Notes under the pieces: model-generated
What the model was told of the DNA's origin: nothing
What the model saw: the letters and a program-made list of their open reading frames with translations, nothing else
Database searches by the model: none
NCBI GenBank assembly: GCA_020853155.1
Contig: JADYZL010000069.1
Coordinates: 1 to 14,819 of the forward strand
DNA length: 14,819 bases
Reading direction: 5' to 3'
Source: Bryobacterales bacterium
Lineage (GTDB): Bacteria; Acidobacteriota; Terriglobia; Bryobacterales; Bryobacteraceae
Shown: piece by piece, positions 6,091-13,546 of the stretch
Layout of the letters: every line of letters begins with the position of its first letter
Numbering within the stretch: the first letter of the stretch is position 1
Made by a program: the position numbers and the translations under genes

Positions 6091-7272
6091 ATGCCTTGGA
6101 GAACTTCAATCAGGCGATTTTCCTGGATTGCGATTCTGAGCGCCATTGGCTTGTTGACCGGCTGCGCCGAGCAAGACGCCGTCAAGGAGAAACCCGTGCC
6201 GCTAACCATCGAATCGACGCCTTATGGCCAGTTGCCATCCGGCGAAGCAGTGACTCTCTACACCCTCCGAAATGGTACCGGAATGGAGATCGGGGTGATC
6301 GACTACGGCGCGATCCTCACCTCGGTAAAAGTGCCCGATTCCAAGGGCGGGTTGGCCGATGTCGTGCTGGGGTTCGATTCCCTCGACGGCTATCTGGGCA
6401 CGCAGCCGTACATGGGCGCCACGGTGGGCCGCTATGCCAACCGGATCGCCAAGGGCAAGTTCACCCTGAACGGAAAGACGCACTCGCTTGCGGTCAACAA
6501 TGGAGCGAATGCATTGCATGGGGGCATCAAGGGCTTTGACAAGAGAATGTGGAGCGCCATCGCAAGGAATTCCGAAGTCGGCCCCTCCGTCGAACTGACC
6601 TACGTCAGCGCCGATGGGGAAGAGGGCTATCCCGGCAAACTCACCACGGTTGTCACCTACACCCTGGGCAACGACAACGACATCCGGATTCACTACGCGG
6701 CGACCACCGACGCCGACACGGTTCTGAACCTCACCAATCACTCCTACTTCAACCTGGCGGGAGCGGGCAAAGGCACGATCCTTGACCACATGGTGACGAT
6801 CCAGGCGGACCGCTTCACTCCGGTGGATAGCGGGCTGATTCCCACGGGGGAGCTAAGAAGTGTCGCCGGCACCCCTTTCGACTTCCGTACGCCCACCGCG
6901 ATTGGCGGGCGAATCGACGAGACGGGCGACGAGCAGATCAAGCTGGGAGGCGGCTACGATCACAACTTCGTCCTGAATGACGGCAACGGGCAACTCCGCC
7001 TCGCCGCCAAGGCCAGGGAGCCGGTGAGCGGCCGGGTGATGGAGGTCTTCACGGACCAACCGGGCATGCAGTTCTATACGGGGAACTTTCTCAATGGATC
7101 CGTCACCGGTAAAGAGGGCATCCGGTACGGGAAGCGTTTCGGGTTCTGCATGGAAACCCAGCATTTTCCCGATTCTCCCAACAAGCCGGAGTTTCCTTCC
7201 GTGGTGCTGAAACCGGGGGAGACCTTCGAATCGACGACCGTCTACAAGTTCTCCACGGATGGAAACAAGTAG
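6091..7272 (+). CDS. Aldose 1-epimerase (galactose mutarotase family), predicted lipoprotein
   Basis: A 393-residue enzyme of the GalM family, which interconverts alpha and beta anomers of galactose, glucose and related sugars. Family residues are in order: R118 (YANRI), H143 (ALHGG), the acid H217 (LTNHSYFNL), D290 (GGYDHNF) and the base E355 (CMETQHFPDSPNKPEFP). The first 25 residues form a lipoprotein signal: basic RTSIRR, a hydrophobic stretch, then the lipobox LTGC with C25 as the lipidated cysteine. The enzyme should therefore sit in the periplasm or on a membrane rather than in the cytoplasm like E. coli GalM. ATG 6091 begins exactly at this signal, with GGAGA seven bases upstream; the frame is open further upstream, but that part is antisense to the sulfatase start. 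It is transcribed away from the sulfatase and towards the GH42-like gene. The family also includes mutarotases for other sugars. Confidence 0.94.
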   Translation: MPWRTSIRRFSWIAILSAIGLLTGCAEQDAVKEKPVPLTIESTPYGQLPSGEAVTLYTLRNGTGMEIGVIDYGAILTSVKVPDSKGGLADVVLGFDSLDGYLGTQPYMGATVGRYANRIAKGKFTLNGKTHSLAVNNGANALHGGIKGFDKRMWSAIARNSEVGPSVELTYVSADGEEGYPGKLTTVVTYTLGNDNDIRIHYAATTDADTVLNLTNHSYFNLAGAGKGTILDHMVTIQADRFTPVDSGLIPTGELRSVAGTPFDFRTPTAIGGRIDETGDEQIKLGGGYDHNFVLNDGNGQLRLAAKAREPVSGRVMEVFTDQPGMQFYTGNFLNGSVTGKEGIRYGKRFGFCMETQHFPDSPNKPEFPSVVLKPGETFESTTVYKFSTDGNK

Positions 7273-7313
7273 CGGGTAGGCCAGATCGCTGGCGGTGAGC
7301 TCGGCGGCAGTCT

Positions 7314-7325
7314 GCGGCATGCCGC
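7314..7325. repeat. 12-bp perfect palindrome between convergent genes
   Basis: GCGGCATGCCGC lies 41 bases after the mutarotase stop and 93 bases beyond the GH42-like stop. It could be part of a two-way terminator, but no T-run accompanies it on either strand. The rest of 7273-7418 shows nothing else I can name. Confidence 0.3.
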
Positions 7326-7418
7326 TCGCCTTCGGCGGAACGAATCAGGATCGCCACAGCTCTTGGGTGGCGCCGGCCACGCCCTACCTGGGTGATGGTC
7401 TCCGGAAGATCCTCCCGG

Positions 7419-10400
7419 CTATCGCCGGAGGGCGCGCTCCGCGGTCAAGCCGCTGACGACGTCGCGCGCCCGGATACGCCAGGCGCCGGTGCGATCATTG
7501 AGCGCGAAGGGAATCTCGATCTGGGCCATTCCTTCCCGAATGGTGTAGTTCGAGCCATAATGCCGGACCACCTTGCCCGAAGGATCCACAACCTCGACGC
7601 GCACCACCGAACGATCCACGGGCTTGCCGCTTTGATCGGTGAGTTTCAGCGCCAGCGCCGCAGTGATCTCCAGTTTCGAGATCCGGGTGATTCGTTCGAG
7701 GAGGAGTAGCGGATCCGAGGGAGAAATATCGATCTTCTTCGCCGCAATTCCTCCGCGCAGGAGGTTGTAGCGCACCTTCTTCGTGGGAGGCAGTTCCACG
7801 ACGGCGGCGTCCTTGGGCAGCGCGCCGATCAGACGAGACGATCCGAATTCACGCACAGTAGTCAGGTACTGCCCTGGAAGCGGGAATGCGGGTTCCACGC
7901 GAATCGGCCCCGGCGCTTGCCGGAGTATGCCCTTGTGTCCCGCCGCGAAGAGAGACGCCGGCCGCCAATGGCAGCGCTCATCCATCCGGCCGGTCTGCTC
8001 GTCGGCGTACACCGTGCCTCCACGGGCGATGAACGCTTCAATGGCCCGCGCCTCCGCGTCGGATAGGGCGATCGAGTAGGGGAGAATCAGCACCTTGTAC
8101 TTTGCTAACTCTCCGCTTTCAATCTGCGGCGTCGCCAGAAATCGAAATTGAATGCCCTGGCGCTCCAACGCTTTCACCCACTCATCCCGGCGTTTCACTA
8201 AGTCTACGTAATTCTTCGAAGTTCGATTCACATTGGCGATCACGGGGAGAATCTTGCCGTCCTGGATCCACGCGCCGCGAATACTCGCCATCGAAAAATG
8301 GATGGCCACTCCATCCTCGCGTACCTTCGAATTCATGAAGATCCGCCCAATGCCCGATTGAATCTTCCCGAAAGCCTCGGCCAGTTCCTTGCCTTGTTCG
8401 CTCAGCGTCAGGTCCGGATTCAGGATCGTGTAGTGCCAGAAGATGGAAGCGCCCGTGTGCCCATAGAACAGGCGCTCCCATTGCTCATGGTGAAGCGCGG
8501 GGCCCGTGAGACCGTAGCCGGTGAAACCGGTCAGCAGAATTCCGGGGCGAAAGAGATAGTGCATTGCATCTTGATTGCCGCCGGAATAAGGCTGCAAGTA
8601 ATCCATGATCTGGTCGATCTCATACCAGTTCGCGCCGTTGTGCGCCGTGGGCACCTGCGTGCCGGAGATCGACGAGGGTGCGCCGGGATCGATTTCGCGC
8701 ACAATATCGCGGGCCTTGCGCAGCGCATCAATGAACTCCCGCTCCATATAGACGCGGTGATCGGACCAGGGTGCGTAGTTGCCATGCCGCTGCGCCTCTT
8801 CGGTGGTCATCGGCACGACATCCGCCCAGTTAGTGAAAGATGTGCCCCAACTTGCGTTCAACGCAGGGAGCGAATCATACTCCCGCCGCAACCAGGTGCG
8901 AAATCCGGCGAGCGCTTCCGGAGACCAGCCGACGTCGAACGCATCGGTGTACGTTGTGAGCGACGATTCATCGGCCAGATAATAGGCGAGCGGCTTCAGC
9001 GGAGCGAGTTTGCCGATCCGCGCGTTGAGATCACCCCTGAGGTTGCGGTCGAAATCCGGCGCTTGCAGAATGACGTTGCGGGTCAGGTATTTCTTATCCT
9101 TCGTTTCCGCATAGGCGGCTTTCCGCTTGGCATACGCGTCGCTGCGGTATGCGTAGACCCCGAACACGTCGTGCAATCCCGCGCTGGCAATGATGCGGAA
9201 ATTGCGCTGGGCGCTCGAGAGCGTGGTGATGCCTACGCGACGAAACTGTGCGTCCAGCGCCGGAATCCACGGCTGCAGACTCGGAGGGCCGTACCACGGC
9301 ATGATGACTTCGTAGTCTTTCCATTCGCGGTTTGAGGAGGCAAACGTTACAGGAAGTTTGGCATCGCCCGCGATGAGGAAGCCGGAGTGCGTGAGTGCGC
9401 GGCCGGCCTTGAGCGTCACGCGGCCGCTGCCCTCGGCCCTCGCGATCACACGATCGAACCCGTCCACCAGTTCCACCCTGGCATTGCGCGCGCCGGCCCA
9501 GCTTACGTTTACCGTGTCACCTTCCGCGATCAGCGTCTTCGAAGCGACCAACGCTTGGATTTGGTTGGTTCGCGCGGGAGGTGCGGGAACCTTCCACGCG
9601 CCTGCGGCATCGGCTTCCCGCCCTGCCGCGTAGATCAGGCCGCGGACCAGCAGCGCATAAAATGCCTCCCATTGTTCCGGCGCAACAAAGCCCTTGGCGG
9701 ATTGCGGAAGCAGCCAACTGATTCCCGAATTTGCATAGCCGAAGGCGATCACACGGCCTTTTCCTTGCTTGCGAACGGCAATCACGGGTGTTCCCGATGC
9801 GTTTGAAACAAGCACTTGCGCATCCGGGGAAGCTTGGTAGCGATAGTTTTCGACGTATTCGAATGGAAATTCGGCGACCGGTATGGGTTGAGTGATGTAG
9901 TGGCTATCCCCCTTTACCCACGCTCCCGATTCCGGCTTCCCCGGCTCCACGGTCGCGCTATCTCCCACCGGCTCCCCCGTCGTCACCGGGCGCAGCGGGG
10001 AGATTTCGTGATCCATGGGGCGAATCAATACGAGTCCCGCGCCTTCGTTTACCCGGCGCAGCAACGCTTCGCGCGTCCTGGGCGTGAATCGGTTCCAGCC
10101 GTGGTTGACCGGCAGCAGAATGGCATCGAAATGCCTGGAACCGGTGAGTTCGGCCTCGAGATAGGAGTAGATCAGGTTGAGGTCTCCGCGCTCGGCCCGC
10201 GCGCCATAATCTCTCCCGAAGGACATCGTCCACTTGTTGATATCCCAACTCGGGTCGATGCTCACCGTGGTGAGGTCGAGCGAAAGCCGTTCTGCCAGTT
10301 CCACGAGGGTTCGCCCCTCGGAAACTGTGGGAACGGCCAGCAGCCGGATCGGTCCGCCTTTCAATGGCTTGGCCCACGCCGCGTGGGGTGTCTCAACCTC

Positions 10401-10523
10401 CAGCGTGTAAGGCGCTTCAAACCGCGCGCCGCTACCCGTGCGTTGGCCCATGCCCACGTCTTGCGCACCGGCAAACGGGACAATACCGATATACAGAAAG
10501 GCAGTGAGGAGAATGCGCGTCAT
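7419..10523 (-). CDS. Large secreted GH42-like (beta-galactosidase-like) glycoside hydrolase with extra domains
   Basis: A 1034-residue secreted protein. MTRILLTAFLYIGIVPFAGAQ is a signal peptide. Residues about 58-300 look like a class I glutamine-amidotransferase/ThuA-like fold (FDAILLPVNHG, GAGLVLIRP, GKGRVIAFGYANSG). About 320-395 looks like a beta-sandwich. The barrel spans about 400-720, with YYLADESS placing E519 as the likely acid/base, followed by GFRTWLRREYDSLPALNASWGTSF in GH42 style. About 730-890 resembles the GH42 trimerisation domain (YKVLILPYSIALSDAEARAI, GGTVYADEQTG). The last 85 residues form a beta-sandwich-like domain (LTDQSGKPVDRSVVRVEVVD). The barrel nucleophile is not obvious; E680 and E683 are candidates. 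The start at 10521-10523 is chosen for the signal peptide, although its ribosome-binding site is weak; an in-frame ATG at 10571 is possible. It probably removes beta-linked sugars, perhaps galactose, from polysaccharide, but the substrate is inferred. Confidence 0.85.
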   Translation of the reverse strand: MTRILLTAFLYIGIVPFAGAQDVGMGQRTGSGARFEAPYTLEVETPHAAWAKPLKGGPIRLLAVPTVSEGRTLVELAERLSLDLTTVSIDPSWDINKWTMSFGRDYGARAERGDLNLIYSYLEAELTGSRHFDAILLPVNHGWNRFTPRTREALLRRVNEGAGLVLIRPMDHEISPLRPVTTGEPVGDSATVEPGKPESGAWVKGDSHYITQPIPVAEFPFEYVENYRYQASPDAQVLVSNASGTPVIAVRKQGKGRVIAFGYANSGISWLLPQSAKGFVAPEQWEAFYALLVRGLIYAAGREADAAGAWKVPAPPARTNQIQALVASKTLIAEGDTVNVSWAGARNARVELVDGFDRVIARAEGSGRVTLKAGRALTHSGFLIAGDAKLPVTFASSNREWKDYEVIMPWYGPPSLQPWIPALDAQFRRVGITTLSSAQRNFRIIASAGLHDVFGVYAYRSDAYAKRKAAYAETKDKKYLTRNVILQAPDFDRNLRGDLNARIGKLAPLKPLAYYLADESSLTTYTDAFDVGWSPEALAGFRTWLRREYDSLPALNASWGTSFTNWADVVPMTTEEAQRHGNYAPWSDHRVYMEREFIDALRKARDIVREIDPGAPSSISGTQVPTAHNGANWYEIDQIMDYLQPYSGGNQDAMHYLFRPGILLTGFTGYGLTGPALHHEQWERLFYGHTGASIFWHYTILNPDLTLSEQGKELAEAFGKIQSGIGRIFMNSKVREDGVAIHFSMASIRGAWIQDGKILPVIANVNRTSKNYVDLVKRRDEWVKALERQGIQFRFLATPQIESGELAKYKVLILPYSIALSDAEARAIEAFIARGGTVYADEQTGRMDERCHWRPASLFAAGHKGILRQAPGPIRVEPAFPLPGQYLTTVREFGSSRLIGALPKDAAVVELPPTKKVRYNLLRGGIAAKKIDISPSDPLLLLERITRISKLEITAALALKLTDQSGKPVDRSVVRVEVVDPSGKVVRHYGSNYTIREGMAQIEIPFALNDRTGAWRIRARDVVSGLTAERALRR

Positions 10524-10777
10524 GAGTTCAGGCCCAATATATCGCTCTTTCCGGTGGGATTGAGGGTTCATCGCATGTTCGCAGATCCTCCCGTGGCACA
10601 CCGGATGAAAACTCTCCGAAATGGTTCTGTTTGCCTTTTCTTTTGAGCTACTTAGGATACGCGAGTGCCTCCGCCATGCTATCCTGAATGATTGAGTGCT
10701 GATTTCCGATCGGCTTTTCGTATGAGAGCCTTTAGAGGGAAGACGCAAGAATTCTCGGATCGTACCGTATTGATCTC
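10524..10777. other. 254-base divergent intergenic region between the GH42-like gene and deoC
   Basis: It must hold promoters in both directions. On the + strand, TGCTATCCT (10677-10685) is an extended -10-like box about 90 bases before the deoC GTG, without a -35 match. On the - strand, TATATT (10545-10550) and TATCCT (10654-10659) are -10-like, again without good -35 boxes. I see no gene, although the reading frame of the GH42-like gene stays open through it to 10748. Confidence 0.4.
10677..10685 (+). promoter_or_regulatory. Possible extended -10 box for deoC
   Basis: TGCTATCCT: TGn followed by TATCCT (four of six consensus bases). The predicted start near 10692 gives a leader of about 86 bases. 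No -35 box is visible. Confidence 0.3.
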
Positions 10778-11572
10778 GTGACCCGCGCGGAACTCCAGTT
10801 TCTGGTCAATCAAGTGGCGGACCAAGTGCTCGGCCCGGCGAACCCCACGCTTGGCGCGCCTTCACGGGCGGCGAAGCCCTTGGCCGCCAGGCGTTCCGCT
10901 TCCGAATTGGCCGCTACCATTGATCACACTAATCTGAAGCCGGAAGCGACGCGGCAGGACATCGTGCAGTTATGCGAAGAAGCGCTCGCCTTGCGCTGCG
11001 CCACTGTCTGTGTTCCTTCCATTTGGGTTTCCCTGGCCCACAGCATCCTGCGTGGGAGTTCCGTGAAGGTTTGCACCGTGGCCGGGTTTCCGTCCGGAGC
11101 CGTTCCGCCCACCGTGAAGCGGATGGAAGCCGAGATCGCGATGCGCAATGGCGCGGAAGAGATTGACATGGTGCTCCCCATCGGCATGCTGCGGAGCGGA
11201 GAGCTCGACATGGTGCGGCAGGACGTTGCCACCGTTGCCGAAGCGACCGCGGAGCGGGGCGCACTGCTGAAGGTGATTCTGGAAGCGGCCGCCCTTAGCG
11301 AACGGGAGATTGCCGTTGGTTGCGCGCTTTCCCGGCTGGGCGGCGCGCAGTTCGTGAAAACGTCCACTGGCTTGCACCCGGCGGGTGGAGCGCGGGTGGA
11401 GCACGTTGCCTGGATGCGCAAAGCGGTGGGCGGCGATCTTGGTGTAAAAGCCGCCGGCGGCATCCGAAACGCTGAGACGGCGTTCGCGATGCTGGCCGCT
11501 GGAGCCAACCGGATCGGAACCAGCGCCACGGTTTCCATTCTGAACTCGCTCAAGAGCACCACGGGAGGTTGA
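10778..11572 (+). CDS. deoC: Deoxyribose-phosphate aldolase (DERA)
   Basis: A 264-residue cytoplasmic enzyme that splits 2-deoxyribose 5-phosphate into acetaldehyde and glyceraldehyde 3-phosphate in deoxynucleoside catabolism. The class I aldolase residues are all present: the Schiff-base lysine K194 in QFVKTSTGLHP, the second lysine K224 in GVKAAGGIR and the aspartate D130 in EIDMVLPIG. TIDHTNLKPEAT (48-58) is the usual N-terminal family motif. In most family members this motif lies near residue 10, so there is an N-terminal extension of about 40 residues rich in Ala, Pro and Arg. The GTG at 10778 has no clear ribosome-binding site, so the extension could be partly untranslated. The phosphatase gene follows at once, and its frame is open from a TTG that overlaps the deoC stop. 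No other deo genes lie here. Confidence 0.95.
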   Translation: MTRAELQFLVNQVADQVLGPANPTLGAPSRAAKPLAARRSASELAATIDHTNLKPEATRQDIVQLCEEALALRCATVCVPSIWVSLAHSILRGSSVKVCTVAGFPSGAVPPTVKRMEAEIAMRNGAEEIDMVLPIGMLRSGELDMVRQDVATVAEATAERGALLKVILEAAALSEREIAVGCALSRLGGAQFVKTSTGLHPAGGARVEHVAWMRKAVGGDLGVKAAGGIRNAETAFAMLAAGANRIGTSATVSILNSLKSTTGG

Positions 11573-11652
11573 GGGATATCGCGCTCCGGCGGCGCCGGTT
11601 GCAACCGTTAGCCATGTCGCGGTGGAAACGCAAGGGCTGCTCATTCGCGTCC

Positions 11653-13440
11653 ATGGCTTTCCGCTCCTTGAACGAACCCCATACACCCATGGCGCCCCTC
11701 AACAAGACCGCGTTCCATTTCAGCCAACGCTCAGATCTGATGGATTTTCTGCTGGAGGTGTCTTCGCGCATCTCGCAGACGCTCGATCTCGAATCGCTGA
11801 TGGAGACGATTGCGGACATCATCAGCAAGGTCATTCCGGGAAATCTCGTCGGCATCCTGCTCTATGACAAAGAGAGCGGTGGATTGCGGCTGCGCTATGG
11901 CTTGGGCCATCGGGTGGATCTGCTCAAGAACCTGTCGATCCCACTCGGCCAGGGGCTCACGGGCATCGCCGCCAAGGAACGCAAGTCCGTGGTATCGGGC
12001 GATGTCCGCAGCCACCCCGGCTATCTGGCCACAGTGGATGCCGTTCGCAGCGAGATTGCCGTCCCGATGGAAGCCAGCGGGAATCTGGTGGGCGTAATCG
12101 ATGTCCAGAGCACGGAGCCGGACGCCTATGGCAATTACGACGAAGTGCTGCTTCAGTTGCTCGCCAGCCGGATGGCCTACGCGGTGGAGAACGCCACCTT
12201 ATTTGAACGCGCGGAACGGCAGAACGAGATGCTCCAGCGCCTCGCGGAGGTCTCCGCCGAGATCGGCTCCCTGCTGGATCTGGACGCTCTGCTCGAGCGC
12301 GTATCGGCTACGCTTTACGATTACGTTGGCTTCGCCGCGTTCAATCTCTTTCTTGTCGACGAGGCCGCGGGGGTCTTGCGGCACCGCTTCAGCCTCCGCC
12401 ACGACGAGCGCGTCGAGTTCGACAACATTCCGCTGGGCCGCGGCGTCACCGGGGCGGCGTATCAATCCCGGCAGCTCGAAAGAGTCGCGGATACCGCCCA
12501 GGACCCCCGCTTCATTGCCACAGTCCCCGATGTACGCTCCGAAGTGGCGATTCCCCTGATCGTCAAGGACAAAGTCATCGCGATCCTCGATCTCGAAAGC
12601 GATCAGCTCAACCACTTCACTCTGGAGCACATGCAGTTGCTGCGTCTGCTTGCCCCACAACTCGCGATTTCGGTGGAGAACGCCACGCTGTATGAACAGA
12701 TTTCCGAACGTGAGCGAACCATGGAAATGGATCTCGAAGCGGCGCGGGAATTGCAGAACTTTCTGCTGCCCCGCATTCCTTCGCTCTCGCGGGGGCTCGA
12801 GATCGACGCCCGTCTGGAGGCGGCCCGCACCATCAGCGGCGATCTTTACGACTTTATTGAACTTGGCGGCAATAATCTGCTCTTTGCTATCGGAGACGTG
12901 AGCGGGAAAGGTGCGGCCGCCGCTCTTTATGGCGCGATGGTAAGCGGCTTGTTGCGCACCATGGCGCCGGCCATCGGTCGCCCTGGGGCCATCCTGAAGG
13001 CGCTCAATGATGCGCTGATTCCCCGGCGTGTCCACGCCCGCTACGTCACCATGATGCTCGCCCAGTGGTGTCCGGCGGAAGGAATTCTCAGACTGGCGAA
13101 CTCCGGCGGCATCCCTCCGCTGGTGTTGAAGAAGGGCCAATTGGTTGATGCCAATGTCGAGGGGGTCCCCTTGGGGCTACTTTCCGGCCGGGAATACGAC
13201 GAACTGGAAATCCCGCTCGAATCGGGAGATCTCGTCCTGTTTTTCTCCGACGGCATTCCAGACCAGACGGATTTGGAAGAGATCGAGTTCGGGATTCCCC
13301 GGATCGCGGAAAGCCTGATCCGGGCGCAAGCGCATGGCGTCCAAGAGATAGCGGACGAAATCCTGAATGCGGTGGCGGAGTTCGCAGGCGGCGCGGGCGT
13401 TTTCGACGACCGGACGCTGATTGTTGTTCGAGTCGCGTGA
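11653..13440 (+). CDS. GAF-GAF-PP2C (SpoIIE/RsbU-type) serine/threonine phosphatase
   Basis: About 595 residues: two GAF sensor domains and a PP2C-type phosphatase domain. GAF1 spans about residues 35-180 and GAF2 about 200-345; each ends with the matching phrase AVENATLFE or SVENATLYE, suggesting duplication. A short helical linker (SERERTMEMDLEAARELQNFLLP) joins them to the SpoIIE-like domain at 380-595, whose metal-binding aspartates appear in SGDLYDF (D397), GDVSGKG (D415), FFSDGI (D533) and FDDRTLIVV. Relatives dephosphorylate anti-sigma-antagonist proteins (RsbV/SpoIIAA type), so this enzyme probably sits in a partner-switching stress pathway, with the GAF domains sensing a ligand. No membrane segment is seen. 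The start is uncertain: the frame is open from TTG 11569, and ATG 11614, 11653 or 11689 could be used, none with a good ribosome-binding site. No RsbW or RsbV homologue is in the window. Confidence 0.92.
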   Translation: MAFRSLNEPHTPMAPLNKTAFHFSQRSDLMDFLLEVSSRISQTLDLESLMETIADIISKVIPGNLVGILLYDKESGGLRLRYGLGHRVDLLKNLSIPLGQGLTGIAAKERKSVVSGDVRSHPGYLATVDAVRSEIAVPMEASGNLVGVIDVQSTEPDAYGNYDEVLLQLLASRMAYAVENATLFERAERQNEMLQRLAEVSAEIGSLLDLDALLERVSATLYDYVGFAAFNLFLVDEAAGVLRHRFSLRHDERVEFDNIPLGRGVTGAAYQSRQLERVADTAQDPRFIATVPDVRSEVAIPLIVKDKVIAILDLESDQLNHFTLEHMQLLRLLAPQLAISVENATLYEQISERERTMEMDLEAARELQNFLLPRIPSLSRGLEIDARLEAARTISGDLYDFIELGGNNLLFAIGDVSGKGAAAALYGAMVSGLLRTMAPAIGRPGAILKALNDALIPRRVHARYVTMMLAQWCPAEGILRLANSGGIPPLVLKKGQLVDANVEGVPLGLLSGREYDELEIPLESGDLVLFFSDGIPDQTDLEEIEFGIPRIAESLIRAQAHGVQEIADEILNAVAEFAGGAGVFDDRTLIVVRVA

Positions 13441-13479
13441 TTCACGCGCTCCCAGGATATATCGCGTGATTCACGCGCT
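13433..13479. repeat. Two identical 18-bp direct repeats, each containing a 15-bp palindrome
   Basis: TCGCGTGATTCACGCGCT occurs at 13433-13450 and again at 13462-13479, 29 bases apart start to start. Inside each copy, CGCGTGA-T-TCACGCG (13434-13448 and 13463-13477) is a perfect inverted repeat with 7-bp arms. The first copy includes the TGA stop of the phosphatase gene. They lie about 70-110 bases before the DUF481 start, so they may be twin operators or hairpins in the transcript between the two genes. Confidence 0.7.
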
Positions 13480-13482
13480 TCC

Positions 13483-13497
13483 TCCGCGCATCGCGGA
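13483..13497. repeat. Third palindrome, TCCGCG-CAT-CGCGGA
   Basis: Perfect 6-bp arms around a 3-base loop, four bases after the second 18-bp repeat. It has a different sequence from the two repeats. As RNA it would form a strong hairpin, but AATTAT rather than a T-run follows, so a factor-independent terminator is not well supported. Confidence 0.45.
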
Positions 13498-13546
13498 ATT
13501 ATCAATGACTGGATCGTGCATTTTTGCTGAATGAAAGGATCAAAGA

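Noticed and set aside
8298..9335. A 345-codon open frame antisense to the GH42-like gene.
   Set aside because: It lies fully inside a well-supported gene and reads as Arg/Pro/Gly-rich sequence typical of GC-rich shadow frames.
10524..10748. Upstream extension of the GH42-like frame by 75 residues.
   Set aside because: The extension is polar and basic with no domain, and a good signal peptide begins at 10523.
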